Assembly: GCA_934154805.1 (NCBI GenBank) | Contig: CAKPGM010000008.1 | Location: 1 to 64,000, forward strand | Direction of reading: 5' to 3' | Origin: an uncultured Clostridia bacterium | Lineage (GTDB): Bacteria; Bacillota; Clostridia; TANB77; CAG-508 | DNA: 64,000 nt | Shown here: one piece after another, positions 53,163-62,826 of the stretch | How positions within the stretch are numbered: the first letter of the stretch is position 1 | Layout: each line of letters begins with the position of its first letter | Translations under genes and position numbers: made by a program | The notes under the pieces: generated by a model | The model's database searches: none | Seen by the model: the letters and a program-made list of their open reading frames with translations, nothing else | What the model was told of the DNA's origin: nothing

Positions 53163-54659
53163 TTATTTCTTCTTTGTTGTAGTTTGTTTTCTTGCTTTCT
53201 CTTGCCTTTTTGTTTCACTTTCTCTTATAGATATAACTCTATCATTATACTTCTCGAAAAATTTGCTTCCTGAGTGTTTTCTCTTTGATTCTTTTTTATT
53301 TGTTTTCTTTTTTGTTTTGATTTTTTTGTTAGCATCCTTAATCTTCGAATCTAATAATATGTATTGTGCATCATTTTGCATATCTCTAAATTTCAAGTCA
53401 TCACATATTAATTGCATTATGCTAGTTGCTATTGTATCTGAATCGTGTCTAATTCTTCCATTCTCTATTGTTGATAAGTTTCTTTGTATTAGTTTTATTC
53501 CCTGATCTTTTACTTTAGAAACATCTTGTTCTACAAGCTCTGATCCTTCTTTATTGTATTGTCTAATATATTCTGGAATTATTTCTCCGGTATCATATAT
53601 GCAATAATCTATAACTCCTTTTCCTGCATGGTCAAATATTGCTTTTATATGGTCATTTAGAGAGTAATCATCAGTTTGTCCATATTCTGTCATTATATTA
53701 CTTACATATATCTTAAATCCTTTTGCTTCTCTTATTGCTTTAGCAACTCCTGGTACTAAAAGATTTGGTATTACATTTGTATATAAGCTTCCTGGTCCTA
53801 AAACAATGGCATCAGCCTCTTTTATTGCTTCTATTACTCCTGGAGCTACTCTTATATTTGTAGGTGATATGTAAATCCTGCTTATTTTACTAACTTTTTT
53901 ACTAACCATCTCTGGTATTTTATCTTTGCTTTCTACTACTGTTCCATCTTCTAGCTCTGCACATATTTTTATTTGATCAAGTGTTACAGGTAATACTCGT
54001 CCTGTTATATTAAGTATTTTTGAGCTTTCTTCTATTGACATTGCAAAATCACCAACAGCCTCTTTCATTGCTGTTAGATAAATATCTGCAAATTTTAGTC
54101 CTTCTAATTTTTTGTTATTCATATCTAAGTTCAATAGGCATGACATTTCTTGCTCGTTTGTTGCTAAAGCAATTAAGCTTTCTTTTATATCGTCTAAAGG
54201 TAATGTTCCTAGGTCTTTTCTTGATTTATTTCCTGCTTCGCCATAATCAGATATTGTTACTATTGCTGTAATATTGTCAGTATAGTTTTTTAGTCCTTTT
54301 AATACTGTGTTTAAACCTGTTCCGCCACCTATTACAACAACTTTTGGTCCTTGATTATATACCTTTCTATTAAATATTAATGAGTTTACTTTATTAGCAC
54401 TTTCATCTTTTCTAGTATCAGTAGCCTCAACCATCATTTCTAGAGTTCTTCTTTGTATACAAACTATTCCTAGTATTGTAAAAGTAAACCCTAATACAAA
54501 TATTACTATATCTTTTGCAAGTTCTTTAAATCCTATTACTTCTGGTATTATTAATACTTTGTTTATACCATAGCACACTAAAACTATTCCTAATATTATT
54601 AATAATATCCATCTTTTTATTTTTGCTCCAGATTTAAACCATTTAAAAAAATCTTTCAT
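53163..54659 (-). CDS. glmR: YvcK/GlmR-family protein with N-terminal membrane hairpin
   Basis: 498 residues. Two membrane segments at about 18-60, then the YvcK domain: VVIGGGTGLNTVLKGLKNY, VTISDYGEAGNKSRKDLG (DNA/UDP-GlcNAc-binding core), IVLGPGSLYTNVIPNLLVPG and a C-terminal Lys-rich tail (KKKTNKKESKRKHSGSKF). GlmR controls carbon flow to UDP-GlcNAc and wall synthesis. In most Firmicutes it sits between rapZ and whiA; here it follows murB by 4 nt with no rapZ. Confidence 0.93.
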   Translation of the reverse strand: MKDFFKWFKSGAKIKRWILLIILGIVLVCYGINKVLIIPEVIGFKELAKDIVIFVLGFTFTILGIVCIQRRTLEMMVEATDTRKDESANKVNSLIFNRKVYNQGPKVVVIGGGTGLNTVLKGLKNYTDNITAIVTISDYGEAGNKSRKDLGTLPLDDIKESLIALATNEQEMSCLLNLDMNNKKLEGLKFADIYLTAMKEAVGDFAMSIEESSKILNITGRVLPVTLDQIKICAELEDGTVVESKDKIPEMVSKKVSKISRIYISPTNIRVAPGVIEAIKEADAIVLGPGSLYTNVIPNLLVPGVAKAIREAKGFKIYVSNIMTEYGQTDDYSLNDHIKAIFDHAGKGVIDYCIYDTGEIIPEYIRQYNKEGSELVEQDVSKVKDQGIKLIQRNLSTIENGRIRHDSDTIATSIMQLICDDLKFRDMQNDAQYILLDSKIKDANKKIKTKKKTNKKESKRKHSGSKFFEKYNDRVISIRESETKRQEKARKQTTTKKK

Positions 54660-54663
54660 TTAA

Positions 54664-55584
54664 TTACTCTCCTATTACTTCTATTTCCAAATCTATATTT
54701 TTGTTAAATTTCTCTTGCACTCTCTTCTTTATTAATTCCATTAATTCTATAACATCTGACGCTGTTGCATTTCCTACATTAACAACAAATCCTGCGTGTT
54801 TTGTGGAAACTTGTGCTCCTCCTATTGTGTATCCTTTTAGTCCACACTCATCAATAAGTTGTGCTGTTATAAAATCTTCTCCTCTTTTAAAAGTGCTTCC
54901 TGCACTTGGTTTATCTATAGGTTGCTTCGTTTTTCTTGATTCGTTATTCTGATTAATTTTTTCTTGTATGTGTTCTTTATCTGCTTTTTCTAATTTTAGT
55001 GTTGTATCTATTATAACTCTTCTTGTGGTTGAAAATATACTTTTTCTATATCCAAATTTTTGCTCTTCTTTAGTTATTTCTTTTATTTGCATATCTTCTA
55101 AATCAATGTATTTTGTCCTAATTACAACATCGCTCATTTGAGAGCCATATGCTCCTGCGTTCATCTTCACAGCCCCACCAATTGTTCCTGGTATTCCTGA
55201 CGCAAATTCAAAACCTGTTAAACTGTTTTCTAGTAAAATTCTAGAGACCTTACTATTAAGCATACCTGCATCAACTCTGATAGTTTTTTCATCTAAAAAA
55301 TCATAAGAGTTTGTACATATTTTTGCAACTACACCTCTAACCCCATTGTCTTTTACTAGAATATTGCTTCCGTTACCTATTATTTTTATTGGCACATTCT
55401 TGTTTTTACATAGGTTTAGAAGCTTCTCAATTTGTTCTGTGTTTCTTAACTTTACAAATATGTCTGCTGTTCCACCTATTTTAAACGTTGTATGTTTACT
55501 CATTGGTTCATTGGTATAAATATCCTCTTGCAATATAAATTCCTGCATATCTTTTGTAAGGTTATCTATTTCATTGTTTGTCAT
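54664..55584 (-). CDS. murB: UDP-N-acetylenolpyruvoylglucosamine reductase
   Basis: 306 residues, type II MurB. FAD-binding segments HTTFKIGGTADIFVK and IIGNGSNILVKDNGVRG, GFEFASGIPGTIGGAVKMNAGAYGSQ, GYRKSIF and GSTFKRGEDF. It reduces UDP-GlcNAc-enolpyruvate to UDP-MurNAc with NADPH. SD AGAAAGG. Immediately followed by glmR, a common pairing. Confidence 0.96.
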   Translation of the reverse strand: MTNNEIDNLTKDMQEFILQEDIYTNEPMSKHTTFKIGGTADIFVKLRNTEQIEKLLNLCKNKNVPIKIIGNGSNILVKDNGVRGVVAKICTNSYDFLDEKTIRVDAGMLNSKVSRILLENSLTGFEFASGIPGTIGGAVKMNAGAYGSQMSDVVIRTKYIDLEDMQIKEITKEEQKFGYRKSIFSTTRRVIIDTTLKLEKADKEHIQEKINQNNESRKTKQPIDKPSAGSTFKRGEDFITAQLIDECGLKGYTIGGAQVSTKHAGFVVNVGNATASDVIELMELIKKRVQEKFNKNIDLEIEVIGE

Positions 55585-55630
55585 TATAATTATCCTTTCT
55601 TAAAGGTTTTACCTTTATTAAGGTATATTC

Positions 55631-57055
55631 TTAATTTAGCTTTTTATTACGTTTTGTAAAGCTTTGTATTTTATCTATAATTGGTTTACTAACACGTACT
55701 ATAAAGTTCTTGTTTGTAAATATACAATATGCTAGTACTAACAAAAATACTATAATGTTAAGAACCATATTGTTTAAATAATATGTTACTAATGTTATGA
55801 TTAGTAATATCCAAAATACATAATTGAATTTTTCTTTTAATCTTATATAGTCCATTATTTTATATCTTCTATAGAAATAAACTATTATATTTGATATTAA
55901 TGTCGAAAATGTTGCTGCATAAATTCCGAATTTTGGTATAAATATTAAGTTTATAACTATGTTCACTACTGCAGCAGCTGCTGTTGTTGATCCCATTATT
56001 TTAGTATTCTTGTATGCAGTGAATATTCCTCCATAGAAGTTAGACATATTTGTATAATATATTGATATTACTAATACTGGAATATAATTATATGCATCAT
56101 TGTAGCTCTTGTTTACAAGTAAAGGAAATACTAACGGCATTATCGCTATAAGTCCTAATACAACTGCTTTTAAAAAGAATTTTACATCTTTATAGATACT
56201 ATTATAATACTGAGATTTATTTTCCTCTTTTAAAATTCTTGCTGCAGATTCTTTCCATGCTGTCGAGAAAAATCCATAACAAGTGTACACTATATTAGGA
56301 AACTTGTTTGCTACCGCATAAATTCCGTTTGCATCTGCTCCCATCATCTGAGTTAACATTAATCTATCTGATAAGCTTATAATTACCCAAGATAAGTTAT
56401 TTGGCACTAATGGTGCTGAATATCTTATCATTTTGCTTAGTGTTTCTCTGCTAAGGTCTTTTCTGCTTACAAATTGTGGTAAATGCAACTTGTAGAACAT
56501 TATTAATGCTGTTGCAGTATTTGCTATTATATTCGACCATAGTAATCCATTAACACCAAGTTTAAATGTGACTATGAATAATATATTTAATATTATTGTA
56601 ATTACACCTAATATAAAGTTAGATAGCGAATACAAGTTTACTTTACCCATTCCCCTTGATAAAGCATTACTTAATCCTAACAAAATGTTTGATATAATAA
56701 ATATTATAAACACTACTGCATATTCATAATGGATAATTCCCATTATTATAGCTGTAATAATGGTAAATGCTATCGTTCCAATTGCAGTGTATACTATAGT
56801 TGCTGTTATTGTTCGTTTCTTACTTTTTAGGTCATCTGCGTCTATCAGGAATCTAAACATTGATTCTTCCATTAATAAAGTTATTATTGGTAATAAGAAC
56901 ACTGATAGTGTTACAAAGAAATCATATGTTCCAAATTCTTCTGTTGCTAATTTAGCTGTATATAAAGGTAATAATAGAAAAGATACTATTTGTGTACTAA
57001 GTTTTCCTATCGCTATTATTACCGTGTTTTTTAATAATTGTTTTTTCTGATTCAT
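55631..57055 (-). CDS. Oligosaccharide flippase (Wzx/MATE-like) family protein
   Basis: 474 residues from the ATG at 57055 (SD GGAAGG); a longer frame adds 15 residues. Fourteen or so membrane segments. NTVIIAIGKLSTQIVSFLLLPL at the start, then TYDFFVTLSVFLLPIITLLMEESMFR, are typical of the polysaccharide-flippase (MviN/Wzx) type; conserved SAPLVPNNLSWVIISLSDR. Moves lipid-linked sugar chains across the membrane. No glycosyltransferase genes sit next to it, so the substrate is unclear. Stretches are quoted in part. Confidence 0.82.
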   Translation of the reverse strand: MNQKKQLLKNTVIIAIGKLSTQIVSFLLLPLYTAKLATEEFGTYDFFVTLSVFLLPIITLLMEESMFRFLIDADDLKSKKRTITATIVYTAIGTIAFTIITAIIMGIIHYEYAVVFIIFIISNILLGLSNALSRGMGKVNLYSLSNFILGVITIILNILFIVTFKLGVNGLLWSNIIANTATALIMFYKLHLPQFVSRKDLSRETLSKMIRYSAPLVPNNLSWVIISLSDRLMLTQMMGADANGIYAVANKFPNIVYTCYGFFSTAWKESAARILKEENKSQYYNSIYKDVKFFLKAVVLGLIAIMPLVFPLLVNKSYNDAYNYIPVLVISIYYTNMSNFYGGIFTAYKNTKIMGSTTAAAAVVNIVINLIFIPKFGIYAATFSTLISNIIVYFYRRYKIMDYIRLKEKFNYVFWILLIITLVTYYLNNMVLNIIVFLLVLAYCIFTNKNFIVRVSKPIIDKIQSFTKRNKKLN

Positions 57056-57136
57056 TTTTTCCTTCCAATATATAAAAAAATTCCATTCATATTTTATCAT
57101 ACTATATTTTTATGTCAATATCATAGAAACAAAAAA

Positions 57137-57178
57137 CGCAAAACCACTAACATTTTTAAAATCATTTGTTAGTGGTTA
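57137..57178 (-). terminator. Terminator after coaD
   Basis: Stem AACCACTAAC / GTTAGTGGTT around a 16-nt AT-rich loop, with a minus-strand tail TTTTGCGTTTTTTG. Confidence 0.7.
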
Positions 57179-57188
57179 TACATTTATT

Positions 57189-57650
57189 TTACATTACTTC
57201 TAATATTTCTTTTGGAACATATTTTGATACATCTTTTCCGTTTTTGTATAGTTCTTTTACTGTACTTGAACTTATGCTTCCATATGTTCCAGCTCTTACA
57301 TATATAGTATCTAATCCTGATATTTCTTCATTTATTTGTGCAATATTTTCTTCGTAATAATAATCCATATCATCTCTAATTCCTCTTATTAAGAAATTAC
57401 AGTTATTTTTTCTTGCAGCATCTACTGATAAATCGTCATATGTTACGACTTCAACATTTGTTAAATTTGCTTGTTCAAGTGTTTTTTGTATTGCTTGTTT
57501 CATTAATTCTTTGTCGTAGTTTCTTTCCTTTGCTGAATTTTCTCCTATTCCTATTATTAATTTATCAAATAATTTTGCTGCTGTTTCTACTACATGCATA
57601 TGTCCCATAGTAAATGGGTCAAAACTTCCCGCATAAAATCCTATTCTCAT
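57189..57650 (-). CDS. coaD: Phosphopantetheine adenylyltransferase
   Basis: 153 residues. Fourth step of CoA synthesis: 4'-phosphopantetheine plus ATP gives dephospho-CoA. Starts MRIGFYAGSFDPFTMGHMHV; the TxGH motif is TMGH and the C-terminal ISSSTVKEL is present. Slightly shorter than most but complete. 13 nt downstream of the DUF5662 gene. Confidence 0.96.
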   Translation of the reverse strand: MRIGFYAGSFDPFTMGHMHVVETAAKLFDKLIIGIGENSAKERNYDKELMKQAIQKTLEQANLTNVEVVTYDDLSVDAARKNNCNFLIRGIRDDMDYYYEENIAQINEEISGLDTIYVRAGTYGSISSSTVKELYKNGKDVSKYVPKEILEVM

Positions 57651-57663
57651 CTATTGTTCCTCC

Positions 57664-58224
57664 TTATTTCTTTCCACAATACTTTTTGTATAGTTTCTTT
57701 AAATTTGCTCTATTAATAGTTTTATCTATTCCATTTATACTTACTTGTGTATACACTTCTGTAAGCATAGCCTTTGTCCTATCATTTAAAGGGTATTCAT
57801 CTTTTCTTTTCATCCAGTATTTTAATTGTGTATCGTTCCTCCATCTCTTTCCATTATATACTTTACCTGCTGCTAAATTGTCACATATCATTTCTACTGT
57901 AAATTTATACGGGATAATTGGCTTTGAATGTAATTTACCTGCTGCTGGATCATACCAATACTCTGGATGATGTCTATTTCTTCCTCTATGATGAAGCCAC
58001 GCCTTAGAATATCCTTGTACTCTTCTTGCTAAAGAAATTGGGCTTCTTTTTCCATTATAAAACTTCACTGATTCCCAAAATTCTGTTGGCGAATATTTAG
58101 ACCAGTCGTGCATAAATCCTCTCCAAGGAATCCCTGCTCTACAAGCTAGTTTAAATACCTCCCATTTATGTCTAGTTATTAAATTGAAGTGTTTGAAAGT
58201 TCTTACTACAATATTGTTTGCCAT
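57664..58224 (-). CDS. DUF5662-family protein
   Basis: 186 residues, taking the ATG at about 58224 (SD AGGGGA); an in-frame GTG three codons upstream is less likely. The chain begins HFNLITRHKWEVFKLACRAG and has GFMHDWSKYSPTEFWES, GYSKAWLHHRGRNRHHPEYW, all characteristic of the DUF5662 family. Several His/Asp pairs suggest a metal-dependent fold, but function is unknown. Upstream of coaD in the same transcript. Coordinates of the start rest on codon counting. Confidence 0.82.
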   Translation of the reverse strand: MANNIVVRTFKHFNLITRHKWEVFKLACRAGIPWRGFMHDWSKYSPTEFWESVKFYNGKRSPISLARRVQGYSKAWLHHRGRNRHHPEYWYDPAAGKLHSKPIIPYKFTVEMICDNLAAGKVYNGKRWRNDTQLKYWMKRKDEYPLNDRTKAMLTEVYTQVSINGIDKTINRANLKKLYKKYCGKK

Positions 58225-58317
58225 TTTTATCACATTCCCCTCTAAAATTTATATTGCGTATATCTTCATATATATTATCATATGCTTTTTTAATTTTCAA
58301 GGTTAGCAAGTACTAGT

Positions 58318-60273
58318 TTACATTGATTTTTCTAATTCTTTTATTTTATCTCTTAGTTTTGCTGCCTCTTCAAATTCCATCTTTTCTGCATGTTTTAACA
58401 TTTCTTCTGTTAGTTTGTTTATTATCTCTTCTATACTTGCGTTTTCGGTTAACTCATACTTTTCAGATGTTTCTGCTACTATTGTAGCTCTTATTGAATC
58501 TCTTATATCTTTCTTTATAGTTTGTGGAGTTATTCCGTGTTCTTTATTGTATTGCATTTGGATTTTTCTTCTTCTATTTGTTTCAGAAATTGCCTTATCC
58601 ATAGAATCTGTCAACTCATCTGCATACATTATAACTTTTCCATTTGTATTTCTTGCAGCACGTCCTATTGTTTGAATTAAAGAACGTTCTGAACGCAAGA
58701 ATCCTTCTTTATCAGCATCAAGTATAGCTACTAAAGATACTTCCGGAATATCTAGTCCCTCTCTTAGAAGGTTTATTCCAACTAGGACATCAAATTCTCC
58801 AAGTCTTAAACTTCTAATTATATCCATTCTTTCCAATGCTTTTATATCAGAGTGCATATATTTTACTTTAATATTTAACTCCGACAAATAGCTTGTTAAA
58901 TCTTCCGCCATCTTTTTCGTTAATGTTGTTACTAATACTCTTTCGCCCTTTTCCACTCTACTATTTATTTGTTCAATTAAATCATCTATTTGATTTTCAA
59001 CTGGTTTTACTTCAATTTCAGGATCTAAAAGGCCTGTAGGTCTTATAATTTGTTCAACCACATTGTCCTTAGAATGCTCTTTTTCGTAATCTGCTGGTGT
59101 AGCACTTACAAATACTACTTGATTAATTCTATCCTCAAATTCTGAAAATGTTAGAGGTCTATTATCAAATGCAGATGGGAGTCTAAATCCATATTTTACT
59201 AAAGATTCTTTTCTTGCTCTATCTCCATTATACATTGCTTTTACTTGAGGAATTGTTGCATGAGATTCGTCTATTAATAATAAGAAATCTTTTGGAAAAT
59301 AATCAAATAATGTAAATGGTGCACTTCCTGGTGCTCTACCGCTTATATGCCTTGAATAGTTTTCTATTCCTTGGCAGAAACCAGTTTCTTTCATCATTTC
59401 CAAGTCGAAATTTGTTCTTTCTTCTATTCTTTGGGCTTCTATTAATTTTCCTTGTGATTTAAAGTATTCAACTTGCTGTTTCATTTCTTCTTCTATGCTT
59501 TTTATTGCTCTTTCCATTTTTTCTGAAGTTGTAACATAGTGTGAATTTGGGAATATCATTATGTGATTTCTTGTTGCCGTAACCTTTCCTGTTAAAGGAT
59601 TTATCTCCGATATTTTCTCTACTTCATCTCCCCAAAACTCGACTCTAACAGCGCTTTCTCCATAGTCTGATGGAAATATCTCTACTATATCTCCTTTGGC
59701 TCTAAATGTTCCTCTTTTGAAATCTAATTCATTTCTACTGTATTGCATATTAATCAGTTTCTTTAGCATAGCATTTCTTTCTATCTTCATTCCTGGTCTA
59801 ATTGAAACTATCATATGTTCATAATCTATTGGGTCACCTAAACCATAAATACACGAAACAGAAGCAACTATTATAACATCTCTAGTTTCAAATAAAGATG
59901 CCGTTGCTGAATGTCTAAGTTTATCTATCTCGTCATTTATAGAAGAATCCTTTTCTATATATGTATCTGATGAGGCTATATATGCTTCCGGTTGATAATA
60001 ATCGTAGAAACTTATGAAGTAACCTACATTACTCGTTGGAAAAAGTTCTTTAAACTCGCTATATAACTGTCCTGCAAGGGTTTTATTGTGTGCCAATATT
60101 AGCGTTGGCTTTTGCACTTTTTGTATTATATTTGCCATAGTAAAAGTTTTTCCAGAACCTGTTACCCCTAGTAATGTCTGAAATTTTTTACCTTCTTTAA
60201 TTCCATTGCTTAAATATTCTATTGCCTGTGGTTGATCACCAGTTGGCTTATATTTAGATTGTAAGTCGAACAT
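58318..60273 (-). CDS. uvrB: Excinuclease ABC subunit B
   Basis: 651 residues from the ATG at 60273 (SD AGAGAGG); eight further codons upstream are in frame but lack an SD. UvrB helicase/damage-verification subunit: TGDQPQAIEYL, Walker A TLLGVTGSGKTFTMAN, YDYYQPEAYIASSDTYIEKD beta-hairpin, DESH box, GINLLREGLDIPEVSLVAILDADKEGFLRS, and the C-terminal UVR motif (about 615-651). uvrA is not adjacent. Motifs are quoted in part. Confidence 0.97.
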   Translation of the reverse strand: MFDLQSKYKPTGDQPQAIEYLSNGIKEGKKFQTLLGVTGSGKTFTMANIIQKVQKPTLILAHNKTLAGQLYSEFKELFPTSNVGYFISFYDYYQPEAYIASSDTYIEKDSSINDEIDKLRHSATASLFETRDVIIVASVSCIYGLGDPIDYEHMIVSIRPGMKIERNAMLKKLINMQYSRNELDFKRGTFRAKGDIVEIFPSDYGESAVRVEFWGDEVEKISEINPLTGKVTATRNHIMIFPNSHYVTTSEKMERAIKSIEEEMKQQVEYFKSQGKLIEAQRIEERTNFDLEMMKETGFCQGIENYSRHISGRAPGSAPFTLFDYFPKDFLLLIDESHATIPQVKAMYNGDRARKESLVKYGFRLPSAFDNRPLTFSEFEDRINQVVFVSATPADYEKEHSKDNVVEQIIRPTGLLDPEIEVKPVENQIDDLIEQINSRVEKGERVLVTTLTKKMAEDLTSYLSELNIKVKYMHSDIKALERMDIIRSLRLGEFDVLVGINLLREGLDIPEVSLVAILDADKEGFLRSERSLIQTIGRAARNTNGKVIMYADELTDSMDKAISETNRRRKIQMQYNKEHGITPQTIKKDIRDSIRATIVAETSEKYELTENASIEEIINKLTEEMLKHAEKMEFEEAAKLRDKIKELEKSM

Positions 60274-60353
60274 ATATTTTTCCTCTCTATAATTCAATAA
60301 TTATCGTTTTCAATTATATCACATAGTACAAATGTTTGCAATATATTAATATA

Positions 60354-60384
60354 AAAATACCCAGACTTACAAGCCTGGGTATTA
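60354..60384 (-). terminator. Terminator after the third ackA
   Basis: Minus-strand stem AATACCCAG / CTGGGTATT with loop GCTTGTAAGT and a TTTTA tail, just past the stop. Confidence 0.82.
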
Positions 60385-60400
60385 GTATTGTCAAGAGAGT

Positions 60401-61594
60401 TTACGTGTTCACAATTCTCTCCGTTTCCTTGGCAATGAGGAGCTCCTCATTGGTCGGGATGACGAATACATCAACCATGGATTCGGGCAAAGAAATTTTA
60501 CCTTCTCTTCCTCTCACGGTTTTCTGGTTCTCGCAGTAGTCAAGCTCAACGCCAAAGCATTCAAGCTTGTTGCAGATGCCCTCTCGTGCATTCGGTGCAT
60601 TCTCTCCAATACCGCCAGAAAAGACAATATTGTCGACTCCGCCCAGAGTCACCATATATTTGGCAACCATCTGAGCAATGTTCTCGAAGAAGTACTCCAA
60701 CGCCATCTTGGCATTTTCATTTCCTTCCTCTGCTGCCTTGGTAACATCTCTGAAATCATTGCTGATTCCCGAAAGTGCCTTCAAGCCGGAGTCGTTGTTC
60801 AGAATATAATTCACCTCTTCAGGTGTCATATGCAGATTCTGAATCATAAACAGCGGAATCGAAGGATCAATGTCACCACAGCGGGTTCCCATAACAATGC
60901 CACCGAGGGGAGTCAATCCCATAGATGTGACAACACACTTACCATTCTTAACAGCAGTGATGCTCGCACCACTGCCCAAATGGCAGATGAGAGTTTTCAC
61001 ATCATACTCTTCTCCCCAGAAATCGCGGAGCATCTCCAAACGTTCCGTCAAATACTGGTGGGAAATACCGTGTGCACCATAGCGCTCGATCTTATCCCAA
61101 AGAATCCGAGGAATAGGAAATGCCTTATGGGCATCATCCATACTACGATGGAATGCAGTATCAAATACTGCAACCTGTGGAGTATTCGGCATAAGCCTCA
61201 TGCACGCTTCGATGCATTTGACCGCAGCGGGGTTATGCAAAGGCGCATACTCACTGCATTCGGCTATTCTTCCTACGACACTTTCGTCAATCAGTGTCGA
61301 TTCCGAATAGTACTTGCCACCGTGTACAACACGATGGCCAACAGCGTCAATATCAGCCATATGCTTAATAACGCCGTGCTCACCTCTCAGGGTGTTCAGG
61401 ATATAGTCAAGAGCTTGTTCATAGTCTCCTGCTTCCTGAACAGAATAACTTTCGTTATTCATCTTGACCGTTACGGTCATCTGATCAGTGCCTACCCGTT
61501 CTGCCAGGGCTTTTGCCATGACCTTTCCGGATTCGGTATCAATAAGCTGAGCTTTGATACTCGAGCTTCCGGAATTGATGCATAAAATTGTCAT
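60401..61594 (-). CDS. ackA: Acetate kinase, GC-rich third copy
   Basis: 397 residues, complete: LCINSGSSSIKAQLID, VVHGG, FHRSMDDAHKAFPIP, HGISHQYL, HLGSGASITAV and FSGGIGENA. The base composition is markedly different from everything near it (a 60-base line counted at 52 % G+C) and codons such as GCC, CTG and GAC dominate, pointing to acquisition from a higher-GC donor. It lies 46 kb from the native pta-ackA pair and has its own promoter, palindrome and terminator. Whether it prefers acetate or another short-chain acid is unknown. Confidence 0.95.
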   Translation of the reverse strand: MTILCINSGSSSIKAQLIDTESGKVMAKALAERVGTDQMTVTVKMNNESYSVQEAGDYEQALDYILNTLRGEHGVIKHMADIDAVGHRVVHGGKYYSESTLIDESVVGRIAECSEYAPLHNPAAVKCIEACMRLMPNTPQVAVFDTAFHRSMDDAHKAFPIPRILWDKIERYGAHGISHQYLTERLEMLRDFWGEEYDVKTLICHLGSGASITAVKNGKCVVTSMGLTPLGGIVMGTRCGDIDPSIPLFMIQNLHMTPEEVNYILNNDSGLKALSGISNDFRDVTKAAEEGNENAKMALEYFFENIAQMVAKYMVTLGGVDNIVFSGGIGENAPNAREGICNKLECFGVELDYCENQKTVRGREGKISLPESMVDVFVIPTNEELLIAKETERIVNT

Positions 61595-61623
61595 TACGCA
61601 CGTCCTTTCTTGAAATACTAGTG

Positions 61624-61648
61624 CCTTACCAATCCGTGTGATTGGTAA
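61624..61648. repeat. Palindrome in the leader of the GC-rich ackA
   Basis: CTTACCAATC-CGTGT-GATTGGTAAG, a perfect 10-bp inverted repeat, with a second short pair AGTAAC / GTTACT just beyond (61648-61665). It lies between promoter and SD; operator or terminator are both possible. Confidence 0.6.
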
Positions 61649-61669
61649 GTAACAAATAGTTACTTTATT

Positions 61670-61698
61670 AGTATATCATTTTTTTCTTATGATTTCAA
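61670..61698 (-). promoter_or_regulatory. Promoter of the GC-rich ackA
   Basis: Minus strand TTGAAA (61693-61698), 17-bp spacer, TATACT (61670-61675). Confidence 0.6.
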
Positions 61699-61715
61699 GT
61701 GTTGCGTGCCTTAAT

Positions 61716-62684
61716 TTACATAATCTTATAATCTATTAATTTTATATCACTAGATATATATTCTTCTTTTTCATTTGTTTCTTTGCATAAATCAGTAGAA
61801 ACATATTTCTTATTGTCGTCCACAAATATCGTAACTACTGGTTTTTGTATTTTTTCTTCTAATAATATAGCTCCTATAAAGTTGGCACCAGAAGAAATTC
61901 CAACTCCTAGCCCAAGTTCTCTTGCAAGTTTTCTTGACATATTTATAGCATCATCGTCGTTCACTAATATAACATCATCAATCTTTGACTTATCAAGTAA
62001 TTCTGGTACAAAGTCATCTCCTATTCCTTCTATTTTATGTTGAGCAATTTTTCTTCCCTGTGAGATAATTGGCATTTTATCTGGCTCAATAGCCACAATC
62101 TTTAGATTTTTATATTCTTCTTTAAGTTTCATACCCGTTCCCATTAAAGTTCCACCAGTTCCTACTCCAGAAACAAAGCCGTAAAGTTCTTCTGTACTTT
62201 GCTCTATTATCTCTGGTGCAGTTGTTTCATAATGAGCTAGCATATTATCTTTATTAGAAAATTGATTTGCTAAAAATCCATTCTTTTCTTCAGCCAGTTT
62301 TCTTGCTTCTTCTATACACTTAAAAAAACCGCCTTCTTCTTTTGAGATAAGTTTCACAGTAGCACCATATACTTTCATTATAGAAACTCTTTCTTTGCTT
62401 GCCCAGTCCGGCATAAAAATATACACAGGATGATTATACAAGGCTCCAATTGCTGACAACGAAATTCCTGTATTTCCACTAGTTGCTTCTACAATAGGCA
62501 TATTCTCTTTTAATTCTCCTCTTTTTATTGCATTTTCTATAATATAATAAACCGTTCTATCTTTAATACTTCCTGTTAAATTATAATATTCTAGTTTTGT
62601 ATAAACGTATCTTCTATTTCCTTTGTATTCATAATTTATCTTTATCATAGGTGTATTACCTATTACATTGCCTTTTTTTAACAT
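61716..62684 (-). CDS. PLP-dependent cysteine-synthase-family protein
   Basis: 322 residues. Fold type II PLP enzyme of the CysK/CBS group: NLTGSIKDRTVYYI with the PLP Lys, EATSGNTGISLSAIG phosphate-site loop, VSGVGTGGTLMGTGMKLKEE and a Gly-rich GLGVGISSGANFIGA. Makes cysteine from O-acetylserine and sulfide in CysK; cystathionine beta-synthase-like specificity cannot be excluded. Likely monocistronic. SD AGGAGG. Confidence 0.87.
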   Translation of the reverse strand: MLKKGNVIGNTPMIKINYEYKGNRRYVYTKLEYYNLTGSIKDRTVYYIIENAIKRGELKENMPIVEATSGNTGISLSAIGALYNHPVYIFMPDWASKERVSIMKVYGATVKLISKEEGGFFKCIEEARKLAEEKNGFLANQFSNKDNMLAHYETTAPEIIEQSTEELYGFVSGVGTGGTLMGTGMKLKEEYKNLKIVAIEPDKMPIISQGRKIAQHKIEGIGDDFVPELLDKSKIDDVILVNDDDAINMSRKLARELGLGVGISSGANFIGAILLEEKIQKPVVTIFVDDNKKYVSTDLCKETNEKEEYISSDIKLIDYKIM

Positions 62685-62826
62685 ATATTATCCTCCTACT
62701 TATTATATTTAAGTTTTTTGCATTTTGTTAATATTTTCAAAATATTTTTTCAAAATATCTAGACTTTTTTATGCTTTTTGTGTATTATTATAGTATATTA
62801 ATTTTTTACAAGAGAGGATGAGTTTA

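Noticed and set aside
60830..61585. 251-codon frame on the plus strand opposite the GC-rich ackA
   Set aside because: GC-rich genes give long antisense frames; no SD, no recognisable domain, and ackA is certain.
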